The notes under the pieces are model-generated. The model made no database searches, was not told the DNA's origin, and was given only the letters and a program-made list of their open reading frames with translations. From Corallococcus interemptor (GTDB taxonomy: Bacteria; Myxococcota; Myxococcia; Myxococcales; Myxococcaceae), in the NCBI RefSeq assembly GCF_003668875.1, contig NZ_RAWM01000010.1, forward strand, positions 1-64,000: a stretch of DNA of 64,000 nt, written 5' to 3'. This document shows positions 1 to 7,440 of the stretch, piece by piece; position 1 is the stretch's first letter; every line of letters begins with the position of its first letter. The position numbers and the translations under genes are program-made.

Positions 1-503
1 CCGTGCACCGGGCCCGCGCGGGGCTGGAGCGGCTGGTGGGCGCGGGCACGAGCGTGTCCGCGCTGGGCATCTGCGTGGGGATGATGGTGACGACGCCGCG
101 CTACCTGTCCGCGCTGGCCGCCGGGGAGCGCTCGCTGTTCGGGCTGGAGCGCATGTCGGCGTCGGGCGTGCCCATGCGGGCGCTCGCGGTGACGTGGGCG
201 CTGGTGCTGGGGTTCGTGAACCTGGGAGATTTGTCGGAGCTCTTCGCGCTGTCCGCCATCGCGGTGCTGATGCAATTTGGAGTCACGGCGGCGGCGCTCG
301 CGGTGCTGTCGCTGCGGCGGGAGCGGAACCTGCGGCCGGTGCACGCGCTGCTGGCGGTGCCCACGCTGGTGCTGGGCCTGACGCTGGTGGCCTTTGGCGC
401 GAGCGCCCGGGAGGCGGCGGTCGCGTCGGTGGCGGTGCTCGCGGGGCTGGCGCTGATGCGATTGTCGCGGCCGAGGGAGCCAGCGCCCGTCCGCCTGCCG
501 TAG
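1..503 (+). CDS. Amino-acid permease of the APC family, C-terminal part (gene runs off the left edge)
   Basis: The reading frame is open from the first base and ends with TAG at 501-503, so only the last 166 or so residues are visible. They show about four hydrophobic spans separated by short basic loops. The first visible segment carries the stretch TTPRYLSALAAGERSLFGLE, which resembles the helix 8-9 region of APC amino-acid/polyamine permeases, where a small-residue-rich helix is followed by a loop that lines the substrate path. The final residues are polar and Arg/Pro rich, as expected for a cytoplasmic tail. Substrate cannot be told from this part. The GTG at position 3 is almost certainly an internal codon, not the start. 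The APC assignment is an inference from helix pattern and motif, moderately sure. Confidence 0.7.
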   Translation, partial: VHRARAGLERLVGAGTSVSALGICVGMMVTTPRYLSALAAGERSLFGLERMSASGVPMRALAVTWALVLGFVNLGDLSELFALSAIAVLMQFGVTAAALAVLSLRRERNLRPVHALLAVPTLVLGLTLVAFGASAREAAVASVAVLAGLALMRLSRPREPAPVRLP

Positions 504-595
504 TGCTTTCGCACGTCAGGAGGGCGGGCAGGCCTGGGGACAACCCAGCACGTCGTGTTGCGAAGGGGGGAGCAGGCCGGAAGACTCGCGAGGCG

Positions 596-1315
596 ATGCT
601 CGGGTATCAGGCGAATGCGCAGTGGCGGGACATGTCTGACTTCGTGGTGCACTTCACGAAGCCCGGGCCCCCGTACCACGACGCCTACCAGAACATGATG
701 AGCATCCTGGGGGCGCGCACGCTCATCCCGGGCGCGGAGGGGTTTGGCATCGCGCGGCGGGAAGCGGCGGTGGCGAACCTGCACCGCTCGGTGTGCTTCA
801 GCGAGATCCCGTTGGATCAGCTCGCGAGGCTGGTGCAGCGCCGGAGCCTGTACGGCATCGCCTTCCGCAAGAGCTTCATCCTGTCGCAGGGCGGAGGTCC
901 GGTCTGGTACGTCCAGTACGGCTCACCGGCGCACCTGGCGATGAAGCACCAGTTGGATCAGGCCCTGGCGGCGAAGGAGCCGCAGAAGGAACCCGTTTGG
1001 GCGGTGACGCCCTTCGTGGACATCCAGGGTGACGCGCACAACGCGCCCTACAGCTACCGCTTCGACTGGGAGCGCGAGTGGCGCGTCCCGGGCCTGCTGC
1101 GCTTCACGGAGTACGACGTCGCGGCGCTCTTCCTGCCGGAAGAGGTCCACACGGTGGCCAGGGACTTCTTCGCCTGGGCCGTGAGGGAGCGCGCGGGCCC
1201 GGGCTACTTCTGCCCCGTGTTGGACCCAGGCTGGAAGGCCGGGCAGATCATGGAGGCGCTGGCGAAGCACACGCAGGCGCCGGTCGCGACCGAGCGCAAG
1301 AGCGTGCAGGGGTAA
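596..1315 (+). CDS. AbiGi-like (abortive-infection antitoxin family) protein
   Basis: A 239-residue soluble protein. Residues 13-25 read MSDFVVHFTKPGP, followed by a DAYQNMMSIL segment, a VCFSEIPL motif and a YGIAFRKSF motif. This order resembles the AbiGi family (PF10899), named after the lactococcal AbiG abortive phage-infection locus, where AbiGi is thought to be the antitoxin of a nucleotidyltransferase toxin. No AbiGii partner is visible here. The gene faces the Fic gene, and their stops are 6 bp apart. The frame stays open upstream into the permease gene, so the start is uncertain: ATG 596 is chosen, and ATG 632 (beginning MSDFVV) is equally possible and closer to how the motif region begins. 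No strong ribosome site is seen before either. The function in phage defence is inferred from family name only. Confidence 0.65.
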   Translation: MLGYQANAQWRDMSDFVVHFTKPGPPYHDAYQNMMSILGARTLIPGAEGFGIARREAAVANLHRSVCFSEIPLDQLARLVQRRSLYGIAFRKSFILSQGGGPVWYVQYGSPAHLAMKHQLDQALAAKEPQKEPVWAVTPFVDIQGDAHNAPYSYRFDWEREWRVPGLLRFTEYDVAALFLPEEVHTVARDFFAWAVRERAGPGYFCPVLDPGWKAGQIMEALAKHTQAPVATERKSVQG

Positions 1316-1321
1316 GCCGCT

Positions 1322-2668
1322 TCAGGGCTTGTACTTCTTGAGCCGCCTCTCGAGGTTGCTCACGGGAGAGAAGGAGAAGGCCCGTCCGACCTGGTCCCTC
1401 TTCAAGAGCCCCGCGGCTTCAAGGTCGAGCAGGTCCTGCCGGGCGGTTTGATAGACGACTCCGTGCCGACGCCGGTGCGACTGGATGTCATAGCTGGCAT
1501 CCGGATGGTGGAGGGCGTGCGCCAGCAGCTCTCGCTGCCGATGATTCAGAACCGATCCTTCCTTGAGAAGTAGATCCACCTGCCTGGCTTCCCGCCCCTT
1601 CCGCTCCAGATACGCGTAGAGGTCATCGGTCGCGCGTTGAATGACCTCCAGCTGATGCAAGAGGAAGTAGGTGAGGTCTCCGTGGTCCGTCTCCGTGAAC
1701 AGGAACGCCCGGCTGTATTGCATCTGGGCTCGCTGGATGATCCGCGAGATGGAGAGGAACTCCGCGATCCAATACCCCTGCCGGATCATGCTCCAGTAGA
1801 AGAGGGCCCGCGCGGTGCGCCCGTTGCCATCCACGAAGGGATGGTCGTAGGCGAGCATGAAGTGGATCACGATGGCGCGTACGACTGGATGGATGAAGAC
1901 CGCCCCTCCGGAGTCATTCGCGAAAGCACAGAGCTGCCGCAATCGCCCGGGCAGTTCACGAGCGTCAGGGGGGACATGGAGGGTCTCTCCACTCGCCCGG
2001 TCCTGGACCGTGACGGGCTCATCGCCGCGCCGCAAGCGCCCCTCTTCGCCAGGCTCAAGCGTGTCACGCGTGATGGTTTCGTGAAGCTCCAGGAGCAGCG
2101 ACGTCGTCAGCGGGACATGAGCATTCCGGCGCATCAACTCCATCGCCTGGAAGTTGTTGAAGATCATCCGCTCGTCCTTGGTCCGAGGCGGACGTCCCTG
2201 CTCCAGCATCTGCTTCGCGACCTTTCGCGTCGTGGAGGCCCCTTCCAGCTGACTGGAAGTGATGGCTTCCTCCATCAGCGATTCGACGATGTATCGATCC
2301 CGGACAGCTGGATTGGCCAGTTGAGGGTCAGCCAGCTCCAGCCCCTTCCCAAGCTGCCAATCAATCTGGTGCAGGCCGGATAGGAGGCCGTTCGGGCGGA
2401 CGAACGAAAACGGTCGTCCTGCCTTGTCGAGGAGCGGCACATCGGAGCCAAGCGCGGCGCGAGCAGTCTTGAGCCGGTACCACCACTCGTCATGCGTCAT
2501 ACCCTCGGGGACGGGATGACGGCGAAGCTCATCCCAGTGGAGGTAGCGGCCGTCCACCTCCGGCCCTATCGGCTTGCGCTCCAGCAGAGCGACAAGCCTC
2601 TCCGTTCCCTCCTGAGCCACCCGCTGGACAAACGCATGGAGGTCAGGAGGCGTCGCAGGGAGTCGCAT
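1322..2668 (-). CDS. Fic family AMP-transferase with C-terminal winged-helix region
   Basis: A 448-residue cytoplasmic protein with the complete Fic catalytic motif HPFVDGNGRTAR at residues 276-287. Fic enzymes move AMP (or another phosphate-containing group) from a nucleotide to a hydroxyl side chain of a target protein; the His is the general base and the Asn/Arg residues hold the nucleotide. Residues 137-144 (TSSQLEGA) fit the autoinhibitory pattern [S/T]xxxE[G/N] placed before the Fic core, making this a class II, self-inhibited Fic. The N-terminal 100 residues match the usual Fic_N-type extension, and the last 90 residues look like a winged helix (DIQSHRRRHGVVYQTARQDL). A long palindrome lies directly upstream and may be its own operator. 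The gene follows dbpA on the same strand. The target protein is unknown. Confidence 0.9.
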   Translation of the reverse strand: MRLPATPPDLHAFVQRVAQEGTERLVALLERKPIGPEVDGRYLHWDELRRHPVPEGMTHDEWWYRLKTARAALGSDVPLLDKAGRPFSFVRPNGLLSGLHQIDWQLGKGLELADPQLANPAVRDRYIVESLMEEAITSSQLEGASTTRKVAKQMLEQGRPPRTKDERMIFNNFQAMELMRRNAHVPLTTSLLLELHETITRDTLEPGEEGRLRRGDEPVTVQDRASGETLHVPPDARELPGRLRQLCAFANDSGGAVFIHPVVRAIVIHFMLAYDHPFVDGNGRTARALFYWSMIRQGYWIAEFLSISRIIQRAQMQYSRAFLFTETDHGDLTYFLLHQLEVIQRATDDLYAYLERKGREARQVDLLLKEGSVLNHRQRELLAHALHHPDASYDIQSHRRRHGVVYQTARQDLLDLEAAGLLKRDQVGRAFSFSPVSNLERRLKKYKP

Positions 2669-2674
2669 GGGCTT

Positions 2675-2717
2675 GAACTACCAATCTACTACTAATCTTG
2701 CAGCAGATTGGTAGTTC
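2675..2717. promoter_or_regulatory. Perfect 13-bp inverted repeat in front of the Fic gene, likely operator
   Basis: GAACTACCAATCT (2675-2687) and its exact reverse complement AGATTGGTAGTTC (2705-2717) are separated by 17 bases. A third, imperfect half site ACTAATCT (2691-2698) sits between them. The element fills the gap between the dbpA stop and the Fic ATG (2668) and is AT-richer than its surroundings. There is no T run on either side, so it is a poor terminator. Position and symmetry suggest an operator, possibly bound by the Fic protein's own winged-helix end; that last step is inference. Confidence 0.7.
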
Positions 2718-2718
2718 C

Positions 2719-4104
2719 CTACCGCACCCGTTCGATGCGGTGCTTGCGGCCCTTGATGCGGCCTTCGCTCAGCCGCTGGAACGCGACCTTCACCACGCGC
2801 TTGGAGACGGCGACGAAGGCGTGATGGTCGTGGATCTCAATCTTGCCCACGTCCTCCGCCTTCAGTCCGCCTGCCTCACCCGTCAGCGCGCCCAGGATGT
2901 CCCCGGGCCGCATCTTGTCCTTGCGCCCCGCGGAGATGGACAGCGTCTCCCAACCAGAGATGAGTGACACGCCCGGCACGTTCTCCGGCACCAGCGCGTC
3001 CACGTCTCCCTTCTCCAGCTTCACGCCCGTTGTCGCCTCGATGTCCTCCACCTTGCGGCTGTCCGAGCGCGTCACCAGCGACAGCGCCAGCCCCCGCCGC
3101 CCCGCGCGCCCCGTGCGGCCGATGCGATGCACGTACGCTTCCGGCTGCTGCGGCAGCTCGTAGTTCACCACCGCGTCCAGCGCCTCCACGTCGATGCCCC
3201 GGCCCGCCACGTCCGTGGCCACCAGCACGCGCGTGCTGTGATTGCGGAACTTCGCCATCACCCGGTCCCGGTCGAACTGCTCCAGGTCTCCCTGCAAGCC
3301 GTCCGCGCTCACGCCCGCCTGCACCAGGGCCCGCGTCAGCTCCACCACCACCGCCTTGAAGTTGCAGAACACGATGGCGGAGGCCGGCTGGTGCTGGCGC
3401 AACAGCCGCAAGAGCAGCGACTGCTTCTCCTCCGGCTGGCAGGCGTAGGCCACCTGCTGGATGTCCGGCGCGGCCTCTTCCTGCGCCAGCGACACCCGCA
3501 CCGGGTCCTTCTGGAACGCGCGGCTCAGCTTCTCGATGTCGTCCGGGAACGTCGCGGAGAAGAGCACCGTCTGGCGCTTCGCGGGCGTCGCCCCGAGCAC
3601 CCGCTCCATGTCCTCCCGGAAGCCCATGTCCAGCATCCGGTCCGCTTCATCCAGCACCACCGTGGCCAGGTGCCGCGTGTCCAGCACCTCGCGGTCCAGC
3701 AGGTCGATGATGCGCCCCGGCGTCCCCACGCCGATGTGCGCGCCCTTCTCCAGCGCCTCCACCTGCGGCCGGATGGGCGAGCCTCCCGCGAGCGCCAGCA
3801 CCTGCACGCCCGGCATCCGCCGCGCCAGCCGGCGGATCTCTCCGGCCACCTGCGCGCACAGCTCGCGCGTGGGGCAGAGCACCAGCGCCTGGAGCCGCCG
3901 GTCCTGCGTGAGCTTCACCTTCTGCAGGATGGGCAGCGCGAACGCCGCCGTCTTCCCGCTGCCCGTGCGCGCCTGGCCCACCAGGTCTTTTCCCTGCAAC
4001 AGCACCGGGATGCTCTGCGCCTGGATGGGGGTGGCGGTCTTGAACTCCAGCTCCTCCAGCACCTGGAGCAGCGGGGGCGACAGCGCGAGCGCGGAGAATT
4101 CCAT
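2719..4104 (-). CDS. dbpA: ATP-dependent RNA helicase DbpA
   Basis: A 461-residue DEAD-box helicase. The Q motif (TPIQAQSIP), Walker A (ARTGSGKT), LDEADRML, SAT and HRIGRTGRAGR motifs are all present in order. The last 75 residues (beginning KMRPGDILGALTGEAG) are the DbpA RNA-binding domain, which in Escherichia coli DbpA recognises hairpin 92 of 23S rRNA. The length is close to the 457 residues of the E. coli enzyme. Its role is late assembly of the large ribosomal subunit. ATG 4104 is chosen because it is the first ATG and fits the family N-terminus; the frame stays open to a GTG at 4128. The gene stands upstream of the Fic gene on the same strand, with a palindrome between them. Confidence 0.95.
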   Translation of the reverse strand: MEFSALALSPPLLQVLEELEFKTATPIQAQSIPVLLQGKDLVGQARTGSGKTAAFALPILQKVKLTQDRRLQALVLCPTRELCAQVAGEIRRLARRMPGVQVLALAGGSPIRPQVEALEKGAHIGVGTPGRIIDLLDREVLDTRHLATVVLDEADRMLDMGFREDMERVLGATPAKRQTVLFSATFPDDIEKLSRAFQKDPVRVSLAQEEAAPDIQQVAYACQPEEKQSLLLRLLRQHQPASAIVFCNFKAVVVELTRALVQAGVSADGLQGDLEQFDRDRVMAKFRNHSTRVLVATDVAGRGIDVEALDAVVNYELPQQPEAYVHRIGRTGRAGRRGLALSLVTRSDSRKVEDIEATTGVKLEKGDVDALVPENVPGVSLISGWETLSISAGRKDKMRPGDILGALTGEAGGLKAEDVGKIEIHDHHAFVAVSKRVVKVAFQRLSEGRIKGRKHRIERVR

Positions 4105-4192
4105 CGGAGCCTCGGGGGACGGAGGCACGGGGCGCCTCGGGAGAACGCGCCCTTGTAGCAGCCTTCACACGCCGGACAAGCCCGGCCAGGGC

Positions 4193-4786
4193 CTACCCCG
4201 CCCAGCCCGCCACCTCGCTCGCCGTGGCCTGGGCCAGCTTCGCCGCCGCCGCCGGGTCCACCCGCGCCGTGACGAGCACCCCGATGACCGCCCCCACCAG
4301 CAGCTCCACCCGCCGCGCCACCGTCTTGCGAGGCACCACGCCCGCCCGCGCCGCGCCCTCCAGCGCCCGCGTCAGGTGGCCCCGCAGGAGCGCCCGGTAG
4401 TCCTCCACCGCCTGCTTCGCCTCCGCGTCATGGGGGCCCAGCTCCGTGGCCGTATTCACCAGCAGGCAGCCCCGCCGCGTCAGCGCCTGCGGCGCGGTGG
4501 CCATCGTCGCGGCGAGCGCTTCGAAGTACCCGGTCACCTGCTCGAGGCCTGGAGCGCCCTTCGCGAAGACACCCAAGCGGGGCGTGATGACCTCCTGGAG
4601 GTACAGCGTGATGGCCCGCGCGAACAGCCCGCGCTTGCTGTCGAACGTCTGGTACAGGCTGGAGCGGTTCAGCCCCGTCGCGGCCTCCAGGTCCGACAGC
4701 GACGTCGCCTCGTAGCCGCGCGACCAGAACACGCCCAGCGCCGCCCGCACCGCCTCTGTCTCGTCGAACGCACGCGTCCGCGCCAC
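4193..4786 (-). CDS. TetR family transcriptional repressor
   Basis: A 197-residue regulator. The first 60 residues form the TetR DNA-binding domain, with the helix-turn-helix around TSLSDLEAATGLNRSSLYQTFDSK. The remainder is a helical ligand-binding and dimerisation domain with one conserved Cys in RRGCLLVNTATEL, a segment typical of the TetR subgroup that controls detoxification or small membrane-protein genes. It is divergent from the DUF1304 gene; the 92-bp gap holds two copies of a 14-bp imperfect palindrome. The simplest reading is that it represses both itself and the DUF1304 gene until an unknown ligand binds. The domain call is firm; ligand and targets are inferred from arrangement. 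Confidence 0.93.
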   Translation of the reverse strand: MARTRAFDETEAVRAALGVFWSRGYEATSLSDLEAATGLNRSSLYQTFDSKRGLFARAITLYLQEVITPRLGVFAKGAPGLEQVTGYFEALAATMATAPQALTRRGCLLVNTATELGPHDAEAKQAVEDYRALLRGHLTRALEGAARAGVVPRKTVARRVELLVGAVIGVLVTARVDPAAAAKLAQATASEVAGWAG

Positions 4787-4807
4787 GTCACCCTCCTTGA
4801 CAATTCT

Positions 4808-4821
4808 GAACCGACCGTTTC
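4808..4821. promoter_or_regulatory. TetR operator copy 1
   Basis: GAACCGACCGTTTC is an imperfect palindrome in the TetR/DUF1304 divergent spacer. It differs from the second copy at only three of 14 positions. It lies close to the TetR start, where binding would block that promoter. The flanking bases extend an outer repeat: ATTCTGAACC at 4803-4812 is the exact reverse complement of GGTTCAGAAT at 4843-4852. Confidence 0.7.
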
Positions 4822-4833
4822 AATATGAATTCG

Positions 4834-4847
4834 GAACTGACTGGTTC
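4834..4847. promoter_or_regulatory. TetR operator copy 2
   Basis: GAACTGACTGGTTC is the second copy of the 14-bp element, 26 bp from the first (centre to centre), about two and a half helical turns. It lies upstream of the DUF1304 ribosome site. Two copies in a divergent spacer fit cooperative repression of both genes by TetR dimers. Confidence 0.7.
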
Positions 4848-4878
4848 AGAATATCCCAACCCCGGAGGGGGAGTCACC

Positions 4879-5256
4879 ATGCCGCTACTGGCGCAGGTCT
4901 TCGCGGTCATCGCCGCGCTCATCCACGTGTTGTTCTTCGTGATGGAGAGCATCGTCTTCTCGAAGCCGAAGGTGTGGCGGCGCTTCGGGCTGAAGTCGCA
5001 GGCGGACGCGGACGTGATGAAGGGAATGGCGTTCAACCAGGGCTTCTACAACCTGTTCCTCGCGCTGGGCGTGCTGGTGGGCGTGGTGCTGGTGCACACG
5101 GGCGCGGTGGCGTCGGGCGTGGCGGCCGTGGTGTTCGGCTGCGCGTGCATGCTGGCGGCAGCGGTGGTGCTGGTGAGCAGCAACCGGAAGTTCCTCACGG
5201 CCAGCATCGTCCAGGGCGGGCTGCCGGCGCTGGCCATCGCGCTCGTGGTCCTTTGA
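4879..5256 (+). CDS. DUF1304 family small membrane protein
   Basis: A 125-residue protein with four predicted membrane helices, spanning almost its whole length. The family signature is visible: a Glu in the first helix (FFVMESIVF) and the NQGFYN motif after the first loop. DUF1304 proteins have no proven biochemical role. ATG 4879 is chosen over the upstream in-frame ATG at 4825 because a strong ribosome site (GGAGGGGGAG, 4864-4872) precedes it and the upstream ATG falls inside the operator region. It is divergent from, and very probably controlled by, the TetR protein. Confidence 0.9.
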   Translation: MPLLAQVFAVIAALIHVLFFVMESIVFSKPKVWRRFGLKSQADADVMKGMAFNQGFYNLFLALGVLVGVVLVHTGAVASGVAAVVFGCACMLAAAVVLVSSNRKFLTASIVQGGLPALAIALVVL

Positions 5257-5754
5257 TCAGGGAGTGACGGGCTCGAAAACGTCGGCGTCCGGGAGCGAGA
5301 GGACGGTCCGGCCCGCTTCGCCCAGCTTCTCGCGAGGGACGTCACGGAAGCGATGCACGAAGGACGCGGACGGGCGCAGCGTGAGGGACTGGCCGGTGTC
5401 GCAGTTGCGGAACGTGGTCGCGACGTCCTCCGGAGCGGGCGTCGTGACCAGTGAAAGATTGAGTTTGCCCAGGCTGGCGCCAGTGGCCGCCGCCGCGCCG
5501 TCCGCGACACAGGTGTACTGGACCTGCGCCGGGCTGTGGTGGATGACCTCCAGCTTGAAGCTGCCCCGGGGCAGGCCCAGCCGCTGGAGCGCGTAATCGC
5601 CCATCCGGTAGCCCGCCACCGCCCACGGCCCCGCGCCACCATGCACGAGCGCCACCCGCTCCAGTGCGCCCGGTTCAGCAGCCGGCTTCGCGCCAGCGCA
5701 GCCCAGGGTGAGGCCCAGCGTGATGGACAGCAGAAGATGACGGCGCAGGGTCAT
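5257..5754 (-). CDS. Predicted lipoprotein of unknown function
   Basis: A 165-residue protein that starts with a lipoprotein signal peptide: MTLRRHLLLSITLGLTLGC, with Cys19 as the lipid-bearing residue. After processing it would sit in the outer or inner membrane facing the periplasm. The mature part has a FRNCDTGQSLTLRP segment and no motif I can name. It contains a formyl-methanofuran-like or hydrogenase-like motif nowhere; I do not recognise the family. An upstream in-frame start at 5817 would place 21 residues before the signal peptide and is rejected. It ends one base after the DUF1304 stop on the opposite strand. It lies 148 bp downstream of the caspase gene, with a strong hairpin between them, so it is probably transcribed separately. 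Confidence 0.75.
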   Translation of the reverse strand: MTLRRHLLLSITLGLTLGCAGAKPAAEPGALERVALVHGGAGPWAVAGYRMGDYALQRLGLPRGSFKLEVIHHSPAQVQYTCVADGAAAATGASLGKLNLSLVTTPAPEDVATTFRNCDTGQSLTLRPSASFVHRFRDVPREKLGEAGRTVLSLPDADVFEPVTP

Positions 5755-5852
5755 GGATGGCTCCGGAGAGGAACGGGCTGGGCGTTCTACCTGGAAGCCA
5801 CCGCCACTGGCGACCACCGATGAACCCTGCGCTGCCGGCAGTGCACTCCACG

Positions 5853-5882
5853 AACCTGTCCGACTGTCGGACAGGTTTTTTT
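5853..5882 (+). terminator. Strong hairpin with T tract (terminator-like)
   Basis: AACCTGTCCGA (5853-5863) pairs perfectly with TCGGACAGGTT (5867-5877) over 11 bp with a 3-base loop, followed by a run of seven T (5876-5882). On the plus strand this is a textbook intrinsic terminator. Both flanking genes are on the minus strand, where the hairpin is followed by only two T. It could stop antisense transcription or act in both directions. Confidence 0.65.
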
Positions 5883-5901
5883 GCCGCGTCAGGCCGGAGG
5901 G

Positions 5902-7440
5902 TCAGAGCGCGTACCCGAGCATCAGGGACGCGGAGGCCCTGGGGACCAGGGCGGTGCCCCGGTCGCGCTTCGCCATGACGCCACCGGCGGAGGCGGTCAG
6001 GAGCATCGACAGGCGGCTTCGCACGTCCAGGCGCACGCCTCCGGTGACGAGCGCCAGCGGCTCCACTCCGAAGCGTGCGTCCTCGTCCGGGATGCGTGAC
6101 TGGAAGACGGCCAGGGCTCCCGCCTCCAGTGCTCCGCTGAACGTCCACGCGCCCAGGTCCCAGTGCGGCCCCGCGCCCAGCCGCAGCTCCAACTCCGTCT
6201 GCTGGAAGTCCACCCCGCGGCCCGTTCCCCGCCGCACCGCGAGCCCCAGGTTCGACGTGTCCACGCCGGGCAACAGCGACCCTTCGCGCATCAGGCGTAC
6301 GTCCAGGCCCACGACCGACGACAGGCCCGCCACGATGCCCGACGTCAGCGACGGCCCGACGGCGACCATCAACGCCGATCCCGGTCCACCTTTCCGCGCG
6401 AGCCTCAGCCGCGCGGCCTGCTCCAGAGGCTCGCCGCCCACCGACACGGCGCCATCGAGCGGCACGCGCACCGACCGCTCCAGATACCCTTCGTCCGCGC
6501 GCAGCAGCAGCCGGTATGCACCCGGTGCCACGGCCAGCGTCGTCGGGCCCTCGCCCTTCTCCAGCTCCGCCACCAGTGCGCCGCTCTCCGACGCCATCAC
6601 CAACCATCGGCCCGGCGCCTTCACGTCGAGCGTCAATCGGCCCCGCGCATGCTGGGGCTCGGAGAGGATCAACTCCCCGCGTCCGCGCAGGTCCATGCGG
6701 AATGTGGGGCGCTGCAGGCCGCCTGGAGACACGAGTGTGGACTCCAGCGTCCGTGCGTAGGCGTAGCGGTAGGCCTCCTCCAACGTCACGCGGCCATCGC
6801 GCGAAGCATCCGCCGCGCCACGCAGCCCCACTGCCAGGTGGTGCGTGAAGAAGGAGCCCTGCAACGCATCCGACTCCTGCGCGTACTCATCAGCGCCCGA
6901 CGCGCTGATGACAATCCGGCCCTCCAGGTCCGAGGCCTCCATCGTGACGGGCGCGGCCACGGGCTTCAGGCCCTTCAGTCGAGTGGCCACGCCGGAGCGG
7001 CACGAGTCCAGGATGAGCAGCCCCACGCCCACTGGCGCTCCCTTGAGGAAGTCCACCAGCTCGCGCATTGGCAGCTCGGTGCCGCGCAGATGCAGGCTGC
7101 CGTCTCCCGCGTGTGACGACACGTACAGCAGCAGCCAGTCTCGCGGCGAAGCCTCCGCGGCCAGCCGCGCACGGAAGCGCGCCAGGGCCTCACGAAGCTT
7201 CGCGGCATCCGTGCCCAGCAGCGCCATCGTGCGCTCCGGCGGCACGGCGCCCACTTCCTGGAGCACCTCGCGCATCCGCTGCGCGTCCGTCTCCGCGAAG
7301 CGCAGCCGTTCCTCGCCGGACAGGCCCTGATTCTCGCCCACGACCAGAGCCCAGCGGCGCGGAGCATCCTCCGCGGCGACGCCCGGAAGAGGGCTCAGCA
7401 CCATGAGCAGCACCGCGAGCGCCCCCAGCACCCACTTCAC
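5902..7440 (-). CDS. Exported caspase-family (C14) protein with C-terminal beta-rich domain
   Basis: A 512-residue protein. Residues 1-23 form a signal peptide (MKWVLGALAVLLMVLSPLPG). Residues 30-230 are a caspase-like p20 domain: VVGENQGL at the first strand, the catalytic His in YVSSHAGDG and the catalytic Cys in LILDSCRSG, so both catalytic residues are kept. A SASGADEYAQES segment follows, as in bacterial metacaspase-like proteins. Residues 265-512 are beta-rich, with a PEGA-like carbohydrate-type repeat region and a C-terminal stretch of alternating strands that could form an outer-membrane barrel or sandwich. It is the last gene of an operon; its start overlaps the anti-sigma stop by 4 bp (ATGA type). 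Activity outside the cytoplasm is implied. The substrate is unknown. Confidence 0.88.
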   Translation of the reverse strand: MKWVLGALAVLLMVLSPLPGVAAEDAPRRWALVVGENQGLSGEERLRFAETDAQRMREVLQEVGAVPPERTMALLGTDAAKLREALARFRARLAAEASPRDWLLLYVSSHAGDGSLHLRGTELPMRELVDFLKGAPVGVGLLILDSCRSGVATRLKGLKPVAAPVTMEASDLEGRIVISASGADEYAQESDALQGSFFTHHLAVGLRGAADASRDGRVTLEEAYRYAYARTLESTLVSPGGLQRPTFRMDLRGRGELILSEPQHARGRLTLDVKAPGRWLVMASESGALVAELEKGEGPTTLAVAPGAYRLLLRADEGYLERSVRVPLDGAVSVGGEPLEQAARLRLARKGGPGSALMVAVGPSLTSGIVAGLSSVVGLDVRLMREGSLLPGVDTSNLGLAVRRGTGRGVDFQQTELELRLGAGPHWDLGAWTFSGALEAGALAVFQSRIPDEDARFGVEPLALVTGGVRLDVRSRLSMLLTASAGGVMAKRDRGTALVPRASASLMLGYAL

